Below are positions 43,185 through 54,616 of a stretch of DNA of 64,000 bases, piece by piece; within the stretch, counting starts at the first letter, position 1; each line of letters begins with the position of its first letter. Both the position numbers and the translations under genes were made by a program. The DNA is taken from positions 265,440,339 through 265,504,338 of the forward strand of contig OV884057.1 of assembly GCA_930367215.1 (NCBI GenBank), in the 5' to 3' direction. Under the pieces are notes generated by a model, which was given only the letters and a program-made list of their open reading frames with translations, ran no database searches and was not told the DNA's origin. Origin of the DNA: Pollenia angustigena. Taxonomy: Eukaryota > Arthropoda > Insecta > Diptera > Polleniidae.

Positions 43185-46100
43185 GAATTTTTAATTTATA
43201 ATATCAATGCCATTTAAAAGTGACTGATTTATTTCTTAAAATTTTTGATTTTGTCCCACTGTGCAACATAAGACACACTACAGTCTGTTGCACTAACATT
43301 GGTTTGTCTTGCCACACACAATCTTTTATACTAATTATAACTTTTTTCATTTAATATTGTTGCCTGCCACTTTTCCTCCTTAATGACTTCGTCTATTAAG
43401 AAAGAAAATTCAGCAAAAGCACAAAAAATCTAAAATATATTTGTTTGGTAACATGTTTGGAATTTATGATTTTATTACTTCAACCAATACGACTATGGAA
43501 AAAAATGTACATATTTCCTCGACATCGTTTTTTCTAAAACAAAATTTCTCATACCCATTGTTCTAAAGAGTTGCAACAAAAATAACGGCTTTAAATTCCT
43601 CTGACTTTCGAAAAGAAAATAATTGCTCAAAATTCTATAAAAAAAATATCTTGAAATAAATGCTTCGAAAAAGTATTTATAAAAACTTTGGCAGACAATT
43701 TCAAATTCTTTTAAATACAAAACAAACAAAAACAAAAAGAATTTTTTGCAAACTTCTAAGATGATGACAACGCTATTCAAATTTGCCGACGTTCGAGAAA
43801 AACATACAGCGTTCACGCAGCATGTACGATTTATTCATGCTCCTGCTTTTGGTATCTACCAAATTCAGTAGCCACCTTTATTAGCATTAGGAACCCATTA
43901 ACATCATTGGTTCAATGGATTGGCATTTCGTCAAAAAGAAAAGTGAAAAAAATGAACGATGAAGCGCAGAAAGATGCGAACAAGGTCACAACGCGTCACC
44001 ATCATATTGAGGATTTATAGAAAACAATTGGGGGATTGTTTGAGAAAGTGTTGCCGTATTTAAAATATAAAAATAAAACTCCAATTCTTTTATTTTTTGA
44101 GTGCTTAAAAAAAAAATTAAGGTTGCTTATGAATATTTATTTTCAATTTAATTTTTTGTCTTAAAGTTTTTGGACATAAATATACATATATATACTTTTT
44201 AGAAATATAAGATTTCTGTCGAATTTTTTATATTTAATTTAAATTTGATTTAAGTACAATTAGAGGTTTCTGTTGAAATCGCAATAACAAAAGATTTTTA
44301 AGTTAATTGAGGAGACGGAGAAATTCCTGGTTTTTTTTAATTTATATTTCGAAACATGGCAACTCGATTATTTAGTTTACTAAATTAACTAAAACATTAA
44401 GTTGCATTTGAATTCGTTTGTTGTATGGACGTTCTACGTACAAACGCATGTGATTTAAATGTTGCTTTTATCATTTCCATGCATAAAATGTTCTCTTTTT
44501 TGTTAGTAACGAAATCGAACTTTATTTATTTATTCACGTTTAAATGCGGTAAAATGAAGGATTTGATGAAAAGATGTCAATATTATGCGACAAGATCCGA
44601 AACAAAACAAAAAAAAAAAACTCCAACGCAAATGACTTAACATTTTGCTTTATTTGTTGGATGGAAGACAAAAAGGAGTGTGTGTTTAAGAAGGTCGTGC
44701 TAAGCAGAGAGAACAAAAAGTTACAAATATTTTCCGATATAGTTCCTCAGCAGCAGCAGAGAAAACTATTTGATCCTGGCCGCAAGCAGAACTATTTAAA
44801 TGCGTATGTGGCCAACAAAAAATGCTTCAAAATTTGTAAGAAACTAAAACATAAGTAGCAAAACTCAAGAACAAATCATCATTTTTAAACGTCATCTCCG
44901 TGACGATCATCATTATCATCATTGTTATCAAGCTCCAGTTTTCATTATATTGGTATGTTCGTACCGGCTTCAATATTATGAAGAGAGCAAACTACTATTC
45001 CTGCTACTGTTTGGCAAATGAATGCATCCAGTGTATTGACCAAGTTTTGACTTTATTCTTTTAACATGTGAATGACAATGATGTTTTCCGTTTCTTGTTG
45101 ATTTACGAATGATTTCAAATGTTGCTGCTTAGACTGATGCTGCTGACTCTGTTGTCTGCCGTATTGTCCTGTTTTTAAAAGATTTTGATTCTTGCTGATG
45201 ATGACGAAAGCGTCAGAAGTTGATGGATGTGCATTTAGACTCAGAACTTTTTTTCTTTTCTTTTTATCTCTTCTTAAACTTCTTTTAATACAGCTTTTGT
45301 TAAGTTAACGTATGTCTGTGCAATTGTGTGTGAATAATCAAAAGGCGGCCGCTTTTATTTGAAGCGCAAAAAGTGCTTCATTTGCAATGATTTTTAAATT
45401 TGCTTTGCTTTGCTTTGGTCAAATTGGAACTAGAAGTTAATAAAAACCTAATATTTGAGGTTAAACTTATTTAGATACTAGATAATTAAAAAAAATATAT
45501 TATACAAATAATTTTCCCGAGTAAATCGTTTTTTTGCGAACGAAATTACTCATGGACTTCTTTGGAACGATTCATTCTGAGTAATGAGTTTTTGCTCAAA
45601 CTCAGGTACTGAATTAGTTTCGCAATAATTCACAGCTTCAAAGTTTTTTCACAAAATTAAAATTTTGATGTTTTAATTCAGAGTTTTTATTTTTTAAAAC
45701 GGAGAAGCGGAAATGGTAGAAGACCTGCAACGAATTTTGACCAGTGTTAACGTTGGTGCAACTAAAGTAGCAAATTGCCTTTTTTTCGACTGCTTGCTAC
45801 TTTTACAAAATGCGCCCACATATGATACTTTTTTTAATTCTTGCCACTTTATTGAGACATTTTACTACCTGAAGATGTATTATTTACTTTCTGTCTTGTT
45901 AAAACTACCAGCTTTAATGCTAGTTATTCAGTTTTAATATATACATATGTAAGCAAGCTTATATGAAATATTTTTTTTTTGCCATGCGTGGTTGGCTTAT
46001 TTATGTATTATATCTTGCGAGTAATTTAGGTACACATGTGTATATATTAACTATTCGCAAGCAATTGCAGTTGGCAAGTGCCACTTGCTTTTATGCGTAT

Positions 46101-47632
46101 GCCATGATGGCGCATGTGTAAAAATCGTCGCCAATTATACTCGGAAAAATGGAAAAATTCGCATAAATTAATTTTCTTTAAGTTCGCCAAAATTCGCCAA
46201 ATTTAGTTTTCTTAAAATTCGCCAAAAATCGCAAAAGTTGATTTTTATATAACACTGCATTTCCACATGGAAGTACTTTCATGAAATTTTTGTATACGTA
46301 TTATAAATACAAATTTCAATAAATCTCAATAATGTCAACAATTTAATGGTTTATGGTTTATGGCTTATTTTATGCGTTATAGGTATCGTTATTAAACTTT
46401 TTGTTATTTCGGTATTGGGGTCGGTATTTAGTTATGCTGGTATCAGTAGACAGCTTAAGAAGCTTTTTAACGGTGTATATTTTTTCCGTTAGCTAATCCC
46501 GCAAAGCTCGCCGCTTGCCTGCAGGAAACCAGTCAGTATTCGAACTCCCAACCCCCGCACTGATAGACTAACATGCAAATTTGTTAAATTTTAAACTGCT
46601 TTCTTGACAAATTTCATAAACATTTTAAGATTTACTTTAAAAGAATATATAAATACATGTTTATGTTGTTTTTTAGCTGTAAGGACACATTTTTCAGTCT
46701 GAAGATGTATTCGAATTACAAGTTTTATTATCTTCATCAATGCAACAATTTTTGCTAATTGAATCCATCTTTACACTTAGTCCTTTGGAATGATCAATTG
46801 CTTGTTCAACGGAAATACACTTAAGAAATATATTTTCACACGGATCCAAAAATGATCCAAGGAATGATATATTCTCATTATTTCTATTAGAAAAAGTGTT
46901 ACAACTTCTAATTTTTCTACTCTTTGAAATATTAGCTTTCCGATAAATTCTGCTCTTCTAATTTTTTTTATGAATTTTTTGCTTATAAAACTTATCGCCA
47001 CTACTCTCTGGACATCTTCAAAACTGTTGAAAATATAAAAAAACTATTGTTAAGATAGCTAAAACGGAATTTAATTCCAAGTCATACGGCGGTAATTGTA
47101 TCCAAATCGGACAAATCCTCCACAAGTCATGATTAACTATAATAGCATTATCGACTTTTTCAGGCATTTGTGCAACGATTTTTATGATATATATAAAAAA
47201 GAGCTGATTTTGCAAAAAATATATCGCCACTAATTTCTGAATGATTCCGAAATAGTGGAAAATTGGATTAAAGAAATTTATTCGGAAGTCGAAAAAAAAA
47301 TAATATTCCTAATCATCTGTAAGAGTTTTGACAAAATCGGATAAATCGGTCTCAATTTATGATAAATCTGTGAACAGATTTACATTCAGCACGCTTAAGT
47401 CAATTAAAATCACATAAAAATTTTCTCGTTCCCGACTTTTTTTTATATTTTTATTATATAATGTTTTCTGTTTGTTTTTTATAACCATTTATAAAATGTT
47501 ATTTGAAATTTTAAATAAAATACCACACAGAAAAAAATTTTGTACCAGTAAAAGCATTAATCAAAAAAAAAAAAAATCAGTTTTTTTTTTTAAATTTAAT
47601 CAAGTGAATGACAAAATTCAGATAAATTGGGT
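43185..47632. other. 4.4 kb without recognised genes (quietest stretch)
   Basis: Local features only: CAGCAGCAGCAG-type run at 44748-44759, CATCATTATCATCATTG at 44908-44924, a NotI-like GCGGCCGC at 45346-45353, repeated AATTCGCCAAA phrases at 46156-46240, and two diverged copies of ATCGCCACTA...TTC with following AAATCGGA-type phrases (46993-47115 and 47221-47350). Several frames of 60-107 codons show no motif. A host regulatory or intronic role cannot be judged from sequence alone. Confidence 0.35.
46520..46585 (-). other. tRNA-like fragment with B-box-like motif
   Basis: On the minus strand, GTTAGTCTATCAGTGCGGG precedes GGGAGTTCGAATACTGACTG. The AGTTCGAATAC part resembles a B box, and the order resembles the 3' half of a tRNA-derived SINE head. 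No A box is seen at the right distance. The phrase GCACTGATAGACT recurs at 55180-55192. Confidence 0.3.
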
Positions 47633-48574
47633 ACATAGGATTTTTTTTTTAATTTAATTGTTTGCGCTGCTTAAAATATGAGGTGTAAGAAATCATGATC
47701 TAATTTTTCAGGTCAATCAGACGGTGCCTAGCCGTGCCGAGTGGGGCCCAAAGTTCCCCATATTATAAAAAAACATCTTTTCTATCAGATCTAAAGATAA
47801 TTGAAATTCTAATATTTGGCCCGTGTAGTGCCTAGGATGCCTCAAGAAGGGTCAAATGTATGACCAACTCCACTTTGTTTTTCATCTCTATCATTTATTT
47901 CTAAAATACCTACCTGCTATCTCCATTCATTAAGGGGCTCCCATTCAAAATTTTAACTACAGACTAGAAATATATTGAAGAAAAAGCTCCATAACTGCCA
48001 AGGAGTCAGCCCTAGGGGAATAAAATGTATGACCGACCTCAATTAGTTTTTTGTCCTTAACATTTTCTCGAGACATAATTGCCCTTTACCTTTACTTTTT
48101 AGGGGGCTCTCATACAAATATGGCGGTTTAATAAAATTCTTAAATTAGTTAACATTTTTCGTCTTTTGTGAATACATAAAGTCAAAAGTTGTTACCAGAT
48201 TTTAACCATTTATAGCTTGTTTTGTTTGCAATGTTGTTTTTTATATGACTGCATAAAATTAGAAGCATAGCTGCATTTTTCAGTTTTTTTATAAATTTTT
48301 AAAAACAAAAATTCCGAAATTTTAATAAAAAAATTCTTTTTCTCCAGAAAAAAAAATTATGTTTTTTCCAGAAAAAAAAAATTATGTTTTGTTTATTTTT
48401 TCAATAAGCTAAAGCGTTTTTGAGTTACGCGAACATATGTTGTGCAACATCCTTAATTTTCGAAATAACGGTATATCTCGAAAACCAAAGCTAACCTAAA
48501 AAAACGGCTAGCACCACTGGATTCAGAGACCCCGAATTAGGTTAAAAATCTTTCGTTCGTATCATACTAAAATA

Positions 48575-49986
48575 TTAACCCATTAAGGCCCGAACCATGA
48601 TCCCATTGAGCTATAATGATGAAACTTTTACAATTTAATTGTTTATACCTAAATATGAAAGAAAAAAAACGTTGGGCCTTAAGGATATACAAATTAAGCG
48701 CATTTGTAAAAATTTTAAATTAAAATATTTTATTCACGTCTTTAGGAAAAAAAATTAAAAAAGATATTCATTTACATTTTATTTTTAATTCAATTATGAT
48801 ATGCTCCAAGGCACTTTGGGTGCACTGCTACGTCACTTTTTTCACATTTGTAAATTGATCGGTCCATAATTTACCATAGGACCCATATATAACCCACTCT
48901 CGAAAAACACTTTGGTATGCCTAAAACCAAAAAAAATAATTCTATTGTTATAAATTTTGTTCTGTCACAGTTTTAAATGACTAGAAATCACACTGTCAAC
49001 TTTCGAAAAGATCGGTTCATAATTTACCACAGGTTCAATATAATGCCCACTCCTGAAATATTCTAGCTGTCAGTGGATGGTATCAAATATTGAAGTAACC
49101 CTGCTGGAAATTTGTGTCAATTGTTTCTGGATTTGTGAAAATAGAACTAGTTAAAAAAGATAGAACTCATAACGAGTGAAAGGAGAACTAATCATCTAAC
49201 TGGTGCATAAAGAACAAGAAGGTAAAAAATGTAATGAATTACGGTACATACTACATTGTATCGAAATAATCTTACATTGTTCTAACTAACACTTAACACG
49301 TTCATTGAGAATAGATGTGTGACTGGTCAAATGGTGTCAATTAACCAATGACAAACCCATGTAAAAGTGATAGATCTTATTCATATAAACTGTTAGAACT
49401 GGAACCGGTCTCTTCCCCCAAAGACCTATCACTGGACTACATTGGTGGAAGTTCGCTTCCCTTTAGGAAAATAGCACACTTGACATAGTGAATTTACCTA
49501 CTGCGTAATAACAACAACTTATTATTTACATGTATACATGTTTTATTTAAATAGCAAGTGATTGTATAATATATTTTATTTGATAATTTTATGTAATTTG
49601 TATATGGTTTAGGCCCAGTGTTGCGTTTTCGCATCACGGATGTATCCAATCATAAAATAAGTCTCAAATGTCTACGATGATTGGATTTTTGAGTAGAAAT
49701 AATAATGTTCGTATGTTAGCTATCTCCTTCAGAAGTTTCAGATAGGTTTGTTATATATTACTTTATTTTTTTAAACTTTTTCCAAAAGTACCCAAAAAAC
49801 TGGAAAAATTAAAAATTTTTATAAAAAAAAACTTATGTATGATACAAATCCAAAAACAGGTCGGTTAGATATTAAGTTAAATTTTATTTCTCTGTGCTTT
49901 ATAACAATATCACGTAACAACAAAATGCCTGAGGGGAGGTTTAAGTGAGCGTTGCGAAAACGCAACGCAGGGCCTTAATGGGTTAA
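48575..49986. mobile_element. piggyBac-like element, 1,404 bp, TTAA-flanked
   Basis: The element is 48579-49982. It starts CCCATTAAGGCCC and ends GGGCCTTAATGGG, with TTAA on both sides (48575-48578, 49983-49986). CCC...GGG ends at TTAA are the piggyBac pattern. The homologous copy F3 has the uninterrupted site ACTAAAATATTAAACAGC (58369-58386), showing one TTAA. A second copy of the right subterminal sequence (AGGCCC, GTTGCGTTTTCGC) lies inside at 49611-49634. The right end holds the perfect hairpin GCGTTGCG-AAAA-type CGCAACGC (49950-49969). No transposase; part of the interior is a mini-me fragment. Confidence 0.9.
48855..49100 (-). repeat. mini-me fragment inside the piggyBac-like element
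   Basis: Reversed relative to copies 1-3. On the minus strand it reads AATATTTCAGGAGTGGGC, then GTAAATTATGAACCGATC, matching 33697-33760 closely. Both the terminal hairpin and the tetranucleotide run are missing. Confidence 0.6.
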
Positions 49987-51188
49987 ACAGCAAATACCTT
50001 AAAATATCTATACAATATATAATTTCTTAGTATGTCAGGATGTTTGCATGTATGTCCTATTCCTTCCGCAACTTTCTGAAGCCATCTGATGACATAGGAA
50101 GCTGAAATTTAGCACACTTGAAGTACTTTCTCTGCGAAAGATCGTAACGAAGCCATACTTTGATTTTGATTTTCGGCTTTTCAACTAGTATAACTATAAA
50201 GATCTGATAGAAAAGATTTTTTTATTATAATATGGAGAACTTTGGGCCCCACTTGGCACAGCTAGGCACCGTCGGATTGACTTAAAAATAAGATCATGAT
50301 TTCTCACACCAAACCTCATATTTTAAGCAGCGCAAACAATTAAATTAAAAAAAAAAAAAAAATTGCGACCAGTCTAATAGGTATTCTATTAAATAGAGTA
50401 CAAATAAAATACAAATACAGAATATTAAACTTAATACAAACAATTTAAGGTTGCTTACTAAAACATAAATCACACAGAACAATGCTCTAAAACACAGTTC
50501 TGCACTCACAATATTATTACAGAAATATTCCGTTCAGTCATTTTTAAATAAATAAACATTTAAAATTCCAAGCAAATTTATTTTTAACTGATTCTGACAG
50601 TTATTCAAAAAACTAAGTACATATTAATACTGATTTTCAGTTGCAGTTAATATTGTCCGTTGATTGAGTTAAATTCTTAAATTTAAAGCAACGAAAAGTT
50701 CATTTAATTTTTACTGTCAAAAATTCAACCACGAATTCCGTAAAACCAAATGAATTTTCAGTTATCTTATATAAATTAATTGTCAAAAAATTAACTTCAT
50801 ATTCCGTAAATACAAATAAATATGCAGTTATTTTATAAAATTTTACTCTCAAAAATTCAACACCATATTCAGTAAAAACAATTAAATATTCAGTTATTTT
50901 ATATAATTGTACTACCAAAAATAAATTTTTACTTATTTATAAAAAATGAATTGCTTGTTTTGTGTAAGCAATACCCATTTTCTATTTGTTAATATAATTT
51001 AGTTAAATACATCAAATTTTAAAAGTAAAATAATTGCGAAGCCATATCGGTCATGCTGCTGGTGTCTTATAATTGAGAGTTCTTCTGTAAACAACGTGGT
51101 CAGTACAACAAAAGTAAAACAAACTTGTGTATCAGGGTAAGTAAATAATAATATTCTCCCTCTCTCGCTTATAAGAAAAACAAGCGGA

Positions 51189-51795
51189 CCAGCCCAGCGG
51201 GAAAATGGAATTAATAGGAATCGAGAAAGTAATACATATCTTGTATGATATTTGATTCCAGAATTCATTATTCTTAACACAGACCATGTCCTAGGATTGT
51301 AATAAATTATTTAAACGTAAGCTGCGAATGAATTAAATAATTCATTCTTTGGAATTAATTATATTATTCAAAAGTCTTATAATAAAAGTCTTCTCCAATG
51401 CCGTTTGGAATACATTTTTTAATACCTGTTTACTTTAAATAACTTTGACCCACAGACATATAATTTGTGCTTTGACCGTACGCTTTCAAACACAAACTGC
51501 GACTAAAATAAAAATTATAAGTAGGCGACATAAAGGCAGCAAAAAAATAACGGATTTTTATTAAGGAAATATGTATGTAAAGCAAAAACACGAATAATTG
51601 TTACTAACAGAAACAATACATTCCTTGTTCTGCAAATGTGGGAATATACATACGTGGTAATCAGTGCTTAAATTTTGTGTCTGATGAAATTACCTTCTCG
51701 ATTCCAATGAATGCATTATTATTCTTTCGAAAATAATGCATTATTTTTTTAATTATATATGTAATCAATTCCTCATTTTCCCGCTGGGCTGGTAT
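51189..51795. repeat. Internal inverted repeat of element X (possible nested MITE)
   Basis: ACCAGCCCAGCGGGAAAATG (from 51189) faces CATTTTCCCGCTGGGCTGGT (to 51795). Further pairing runs inward around GGAATCGAGAA (51215-51225) and TTCTCGATTCC (51693-51703). No clear target duplication, so nesting is likely but not shown. Confidence 0.55.
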
Positions 51796-52083
51796 TTTTT
51801 TTTAGAAATTCGGCTCTTTTGTGGAGCAAACGAAAATTTAATGAAATAACTGAATATTTTATTGTTTTTACTGAATATGGTGTCAATTTTTTGACAGTAA
51901 AATTTTAAAAAATAACTGAATATTTAATTGTTTTTACTAAATATGGTGTTGAATTTTTGACAGTAAAAATTAAATGAACTTTTTGTTAAAAATAAATGAA
52001 AAATAAGTAGACCGGTTTTTAATTGAAGTTTCATTTATTTTATATTACAATTTCAGTTAATTTTACGTACAGAATATTGTGAG

Positions 52084-52321
52084 TGTGGGGCCTAATTCTG
52101 GCAGTCGTGATCGAGTAATTTCTCGATTCGAAAGCAATTTTATTTCAGTCGATACTGAACGAATCGAAATAATTTTTTCAGTATTGAGAAACACAAACTA
52201 ATGATTTATAACACTGAAAAAATAATTCCGATTCGTTCAGCATTGACTGAAATAATTAGATATTAAATTGCTTTCGAATCGAGAAAGTACTCGATCACGA
52301 CTACCAGAATCAGGCCCCTGT
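52084..52321. mobile_element. 232-bp palindromic MITE with TGT duplication
   Basis: The element is 52087-52318. It starts GGGGCCTAATTCTGGCAG and ends with the near-perfect reverse complement. Most of the element is a hairpin (GTCGTGATCGAGTA, TCTCGATTCGAAAGCAATTT, then CGAATCGAAATAATTTTT and their complements). TGT flanks it (52084-52086, 52319-52321). It inserted exactly beside the right end of element X. Confidence 0.8.
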
Positions 52322-52477
52322 TCTGCTTGATACAGAATGGATGGTCACCGCAGTTATAAATTTAAGAAATGACAATTTTAAGAAATAAATAAAGAGACTT
52401 CAAAAAGGTTTCAAAAGTGGGTAAAAATAGGGGATTTAATTGTAAAATTAGAGGAAGTCTTGGTTTTTTGCTCACAT

Positions 52478-53165
52478 CACAGAAATAATTATTAGTAGTT
52501 TTTCATCAATTGAAAAAATTGTTTTAATTAATGTGATAATTGACATTTAAATAACATTTTAGTAGTTTTAAAATAAATTTTTAATTAATATTTTAATCAA
52601 ATAACAAAAATCTTAATTGATTTTTTCGTTTAAATTTAAACTTGAAGAATTGTTGATGCGAATTGTCAAAACCTGAGCTATATTTAATTAAATCAATTAA
52701 TACATTGTTTAAAACGGCATTTTGCTATTTTTTTTTTTTTTTTTTTTTTGATTAAAATTAAAAATATTATTTTTGAAAAAAAAACATTCATAATTTTAAC
52801 TTTTTAGAATTTTAAGAAAAAAAATAAATAATGGTCTCTGATCACAAAATTCATACCAAATTCATAGAATCAAGCAAACAATTTGATGATTTTGCACCTT
52901 TTACCAAAATGGTTATATAGATTAAATTGTGAATATCTTTTTTTTAATAAATGATATTTTTAATTTTAATTAAACAATTATCAAAAAACTTTGCCGTTTC
53001 AAACAATGAGTAAATTGATTAATTTAAATATAGCTACGATTTTGACAATTCCCAACAACAATTGCACAAGTTTATATTATTTTTTTTTAAACATTAAATA
53101 AAAAATTTATTTCAAAAGAACTAAAATGTTAATTAAATCAAAATTATATTTTTAATTTTAAATAT
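52478..53165. repeat. Repeat family D, copy 2 (left end and interior)
   Basis: The left end ACAGAAATAATTATTAGTAG followed by TTTTTCATCAATTG is the inverse of the right end of copy 1 (30014-30045). The interior phrases ATACCAAATTCATAGAATCA and ACCAAAATGGTTATAT match 29702-29752. A T-run of about 20 bases lies at 52729-52748. No coding sequence. Confidence 0.55.
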
Positions 53166-53439
53166 TTAATAGGTGCAAAATGCAATTGGTGAAACACAAA
53201 CTTAGAATTGTATCGAATAATTAAAAACCTCTTTTATATTTCATTAACAATGTTAAATATTGTTGTTTTTCTACAAAAACTGAATGGTGACCACAACTGT
53301 TGTCTTGAAGTGCTCACTATTATATTCCAAAGTAGAAAATTATGTGACAAAAATTCATTTTATCCAAGAAAACGATTTGAGGAAACCACAGTGCGTGCAT
53401 TGCCAGTGTGTTTTTGTTCGGTTTGTTAAGTTTATTAAA

Positions 53440-53766
53440 CCCTTTTGGCAAATTGATTTATTGAAGCCACAAATCGCTAAATGTAACCACCAATTAATTT
53501 ATGAAAACACAACAAAACGACCTCTAGACAGCGATCTTCTGCAAACATTAAATGACAACAGTACCAGCATTGCAACAGCCGACTGCAATAATCGCTGCAG
53601 TTCCACAGCAACTTCGTACGAGTGTTGCCGGTTCTTCTATCGAGTGGCATTTAAAGATTTTTCATTTTATGGAAATACGATAAACTATAATTAACCAACT
53701 AACGAGAGCAACAACGTCGATGATGGTGATGATGACATTTGTCTGGTAGAGGACGCCAGGTATAAA
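53440..53766 (+). other. Possible decayed or unusual coding exon
   Basis: Base composition is more balanced here than around. One frame reads LKPQIAKCNHQLIYEN, TTKRPLDSDLLQTLNDNSTS and IATADCNNRCSSTATSYECC; after one stop (53692-53694) the same frame goes on with PTNESNNVDDGDDDICLVED and a possible donor-like AGGTATAAAG (53758-53767). Ser/Thr/Asn-rich and acidic runs of this kind are typical of fly regulatory proteins, but no domain is recognised. The stop makes an intact exon unlikely unless it is spliced. It could equally be a pseudogene or chance. Confidence 0.25.
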
Positions 53767-54616
53767 GAAGATTTTGGTTTTTATTCGTAAAATTCCAGAG
53801 GGCGTAAATATGCTAAATGTGAATGGAAAGGGGCGTGGTTGAGATGTAAATAAATTTAATTTATACAACAATATGCAAAGATTTAATTTATAGTTATGCC
53901 AAAAAAGCTTCAACAAAAAGACGTAAAAAGAAATGATTTTAATGTACAAAAATAAGATCCTGGGTTCTTTCCCTCTTGTTGCTATTGATTTCTTTTGGAG
54001 GTGGAGTTTGAATAAAAGAAAAGTGAATATTTCTTTTTGCCTGACTACATTGCAACCAAATCTTTTTGAACAAGTGGCGCCCCAGACAGTTGAATCTAAA
54101 CAACAACTGCTTTGCAAATAAGAGAATCGTGTACCATGGCGACTTGTACATGCAGAAAAGTTGCAAATACAAAAACTTTTCATTCAATTATACCTATTTG
54201 GAGGGAAATAAAATACAAAATATGTTTTCCTGCAATTGTTATTGTGCGAGGGTTGATTAAAAACAAATAGCCTTCATATGAAATACATATTGTGCTTTGT
54301 AGGGAACCAGTTGGTTTTTTTTTGAATGATATGATTGAAAATAAATAGTCATTGTATTAAAGACTTAACAAATATTATAATTTGATTATGTATTCAATAT
54401 ATTTTTTTAGTTAATAAATACATTTAAGATATTCGGATAAACCGACATAAAATTTGGGTTTTTTGATTTTTTTTTTGGGGTTTTTTCGCTGTTCTGTACC
54501 AACTGTAAGCGTCTTCACAAACATTTTGCTTCATAATTATTGATAATACAGAACTTAAAGCGAACATTAAAAAAAGATAAACTTTGTTCAACTGTTTTTT
54601 AAAAATTGTCAGGTAT
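53767..54616. other. No gene recognised
   Basis: Minus-strand frames here are hydrophobic and overlap the coding-like stretch in an unrelated frame. TGGCGCCCC at 54076-54084 recalls a retroelement primer-binding site, but no LTRs are seen. Nothing else was recognised. Confidence 0.35.

Larger units (their letters stand above)
47633..50376. mobile_element. Repeat family F, copy 2, split by a piggyBac-like insertion
   Basis: Inverted ends of about 180 bp: from 47640, TTTAATTGTTTGCGCTGCTT, GTGCCTAGCCGTGCC and GGGGCCCAAAGTTCCCCAT; the reverse complement ends with TTGCGACCAGTC at 50374, followed by TA. The left tip is lost or diverged. The interior matches copy 1 (5040-5920) and copy 3 (57411-58621). 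The piggyBac-like element occupies 48579-49982. No coding sequence of its own. Confidence 0.8.
50497..52326. mobile_element. 1.58-kb element X with inverted arrays of 65-75-bp repeats
   Basis: The element is 50504-52084. It starts ACTCACAATATT and ends AATATTGTGAGT. GTTCTGC precedes it (50497-50503). The same heptamer follows its right end once the MITE at 52087-52318 and one TGT are removed, so a 7-bp duplication is supported. Subterminally, a unit with CTGTCAAAAATTCAACACC, ATATTCAGTAAAAACAATTA and ATATTCAGTTATTTTATA is present about three times on the left (50710-50930) and twice inverted on the right (51838-51985). The centre contains a second inverted repeat (51189-51795). No coding sequence recognised. 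Confidence 0.75.

Noticed and set aside
43493..43816. Minus-strand frame of 107 codons
   Set aside because: No motif, with a Phe-rich composition typical of A/T-rich chance frames, and no splice or promoter support.
50710..50930. CRISPR-like array
   Set aside because: The units are adjacent tandem repeats that recur inverted at 51838-51985, as in transposon subterminal arrays; there are no unique spacers and no cas genes.
54076..54084. TGGCGCCCC as an LTR-retroelement primer-binding site
   Set aside because: No LTRs, polypurine tract or gag-pol similarity nearby.
53662..54183. Minus-strand open frame of 173 codons
   Set aside because: Hydrophobic, Phe/Leu/Ile-rich, no domain. It overlaps a more coding-like plus-strand stretch in a different frame.
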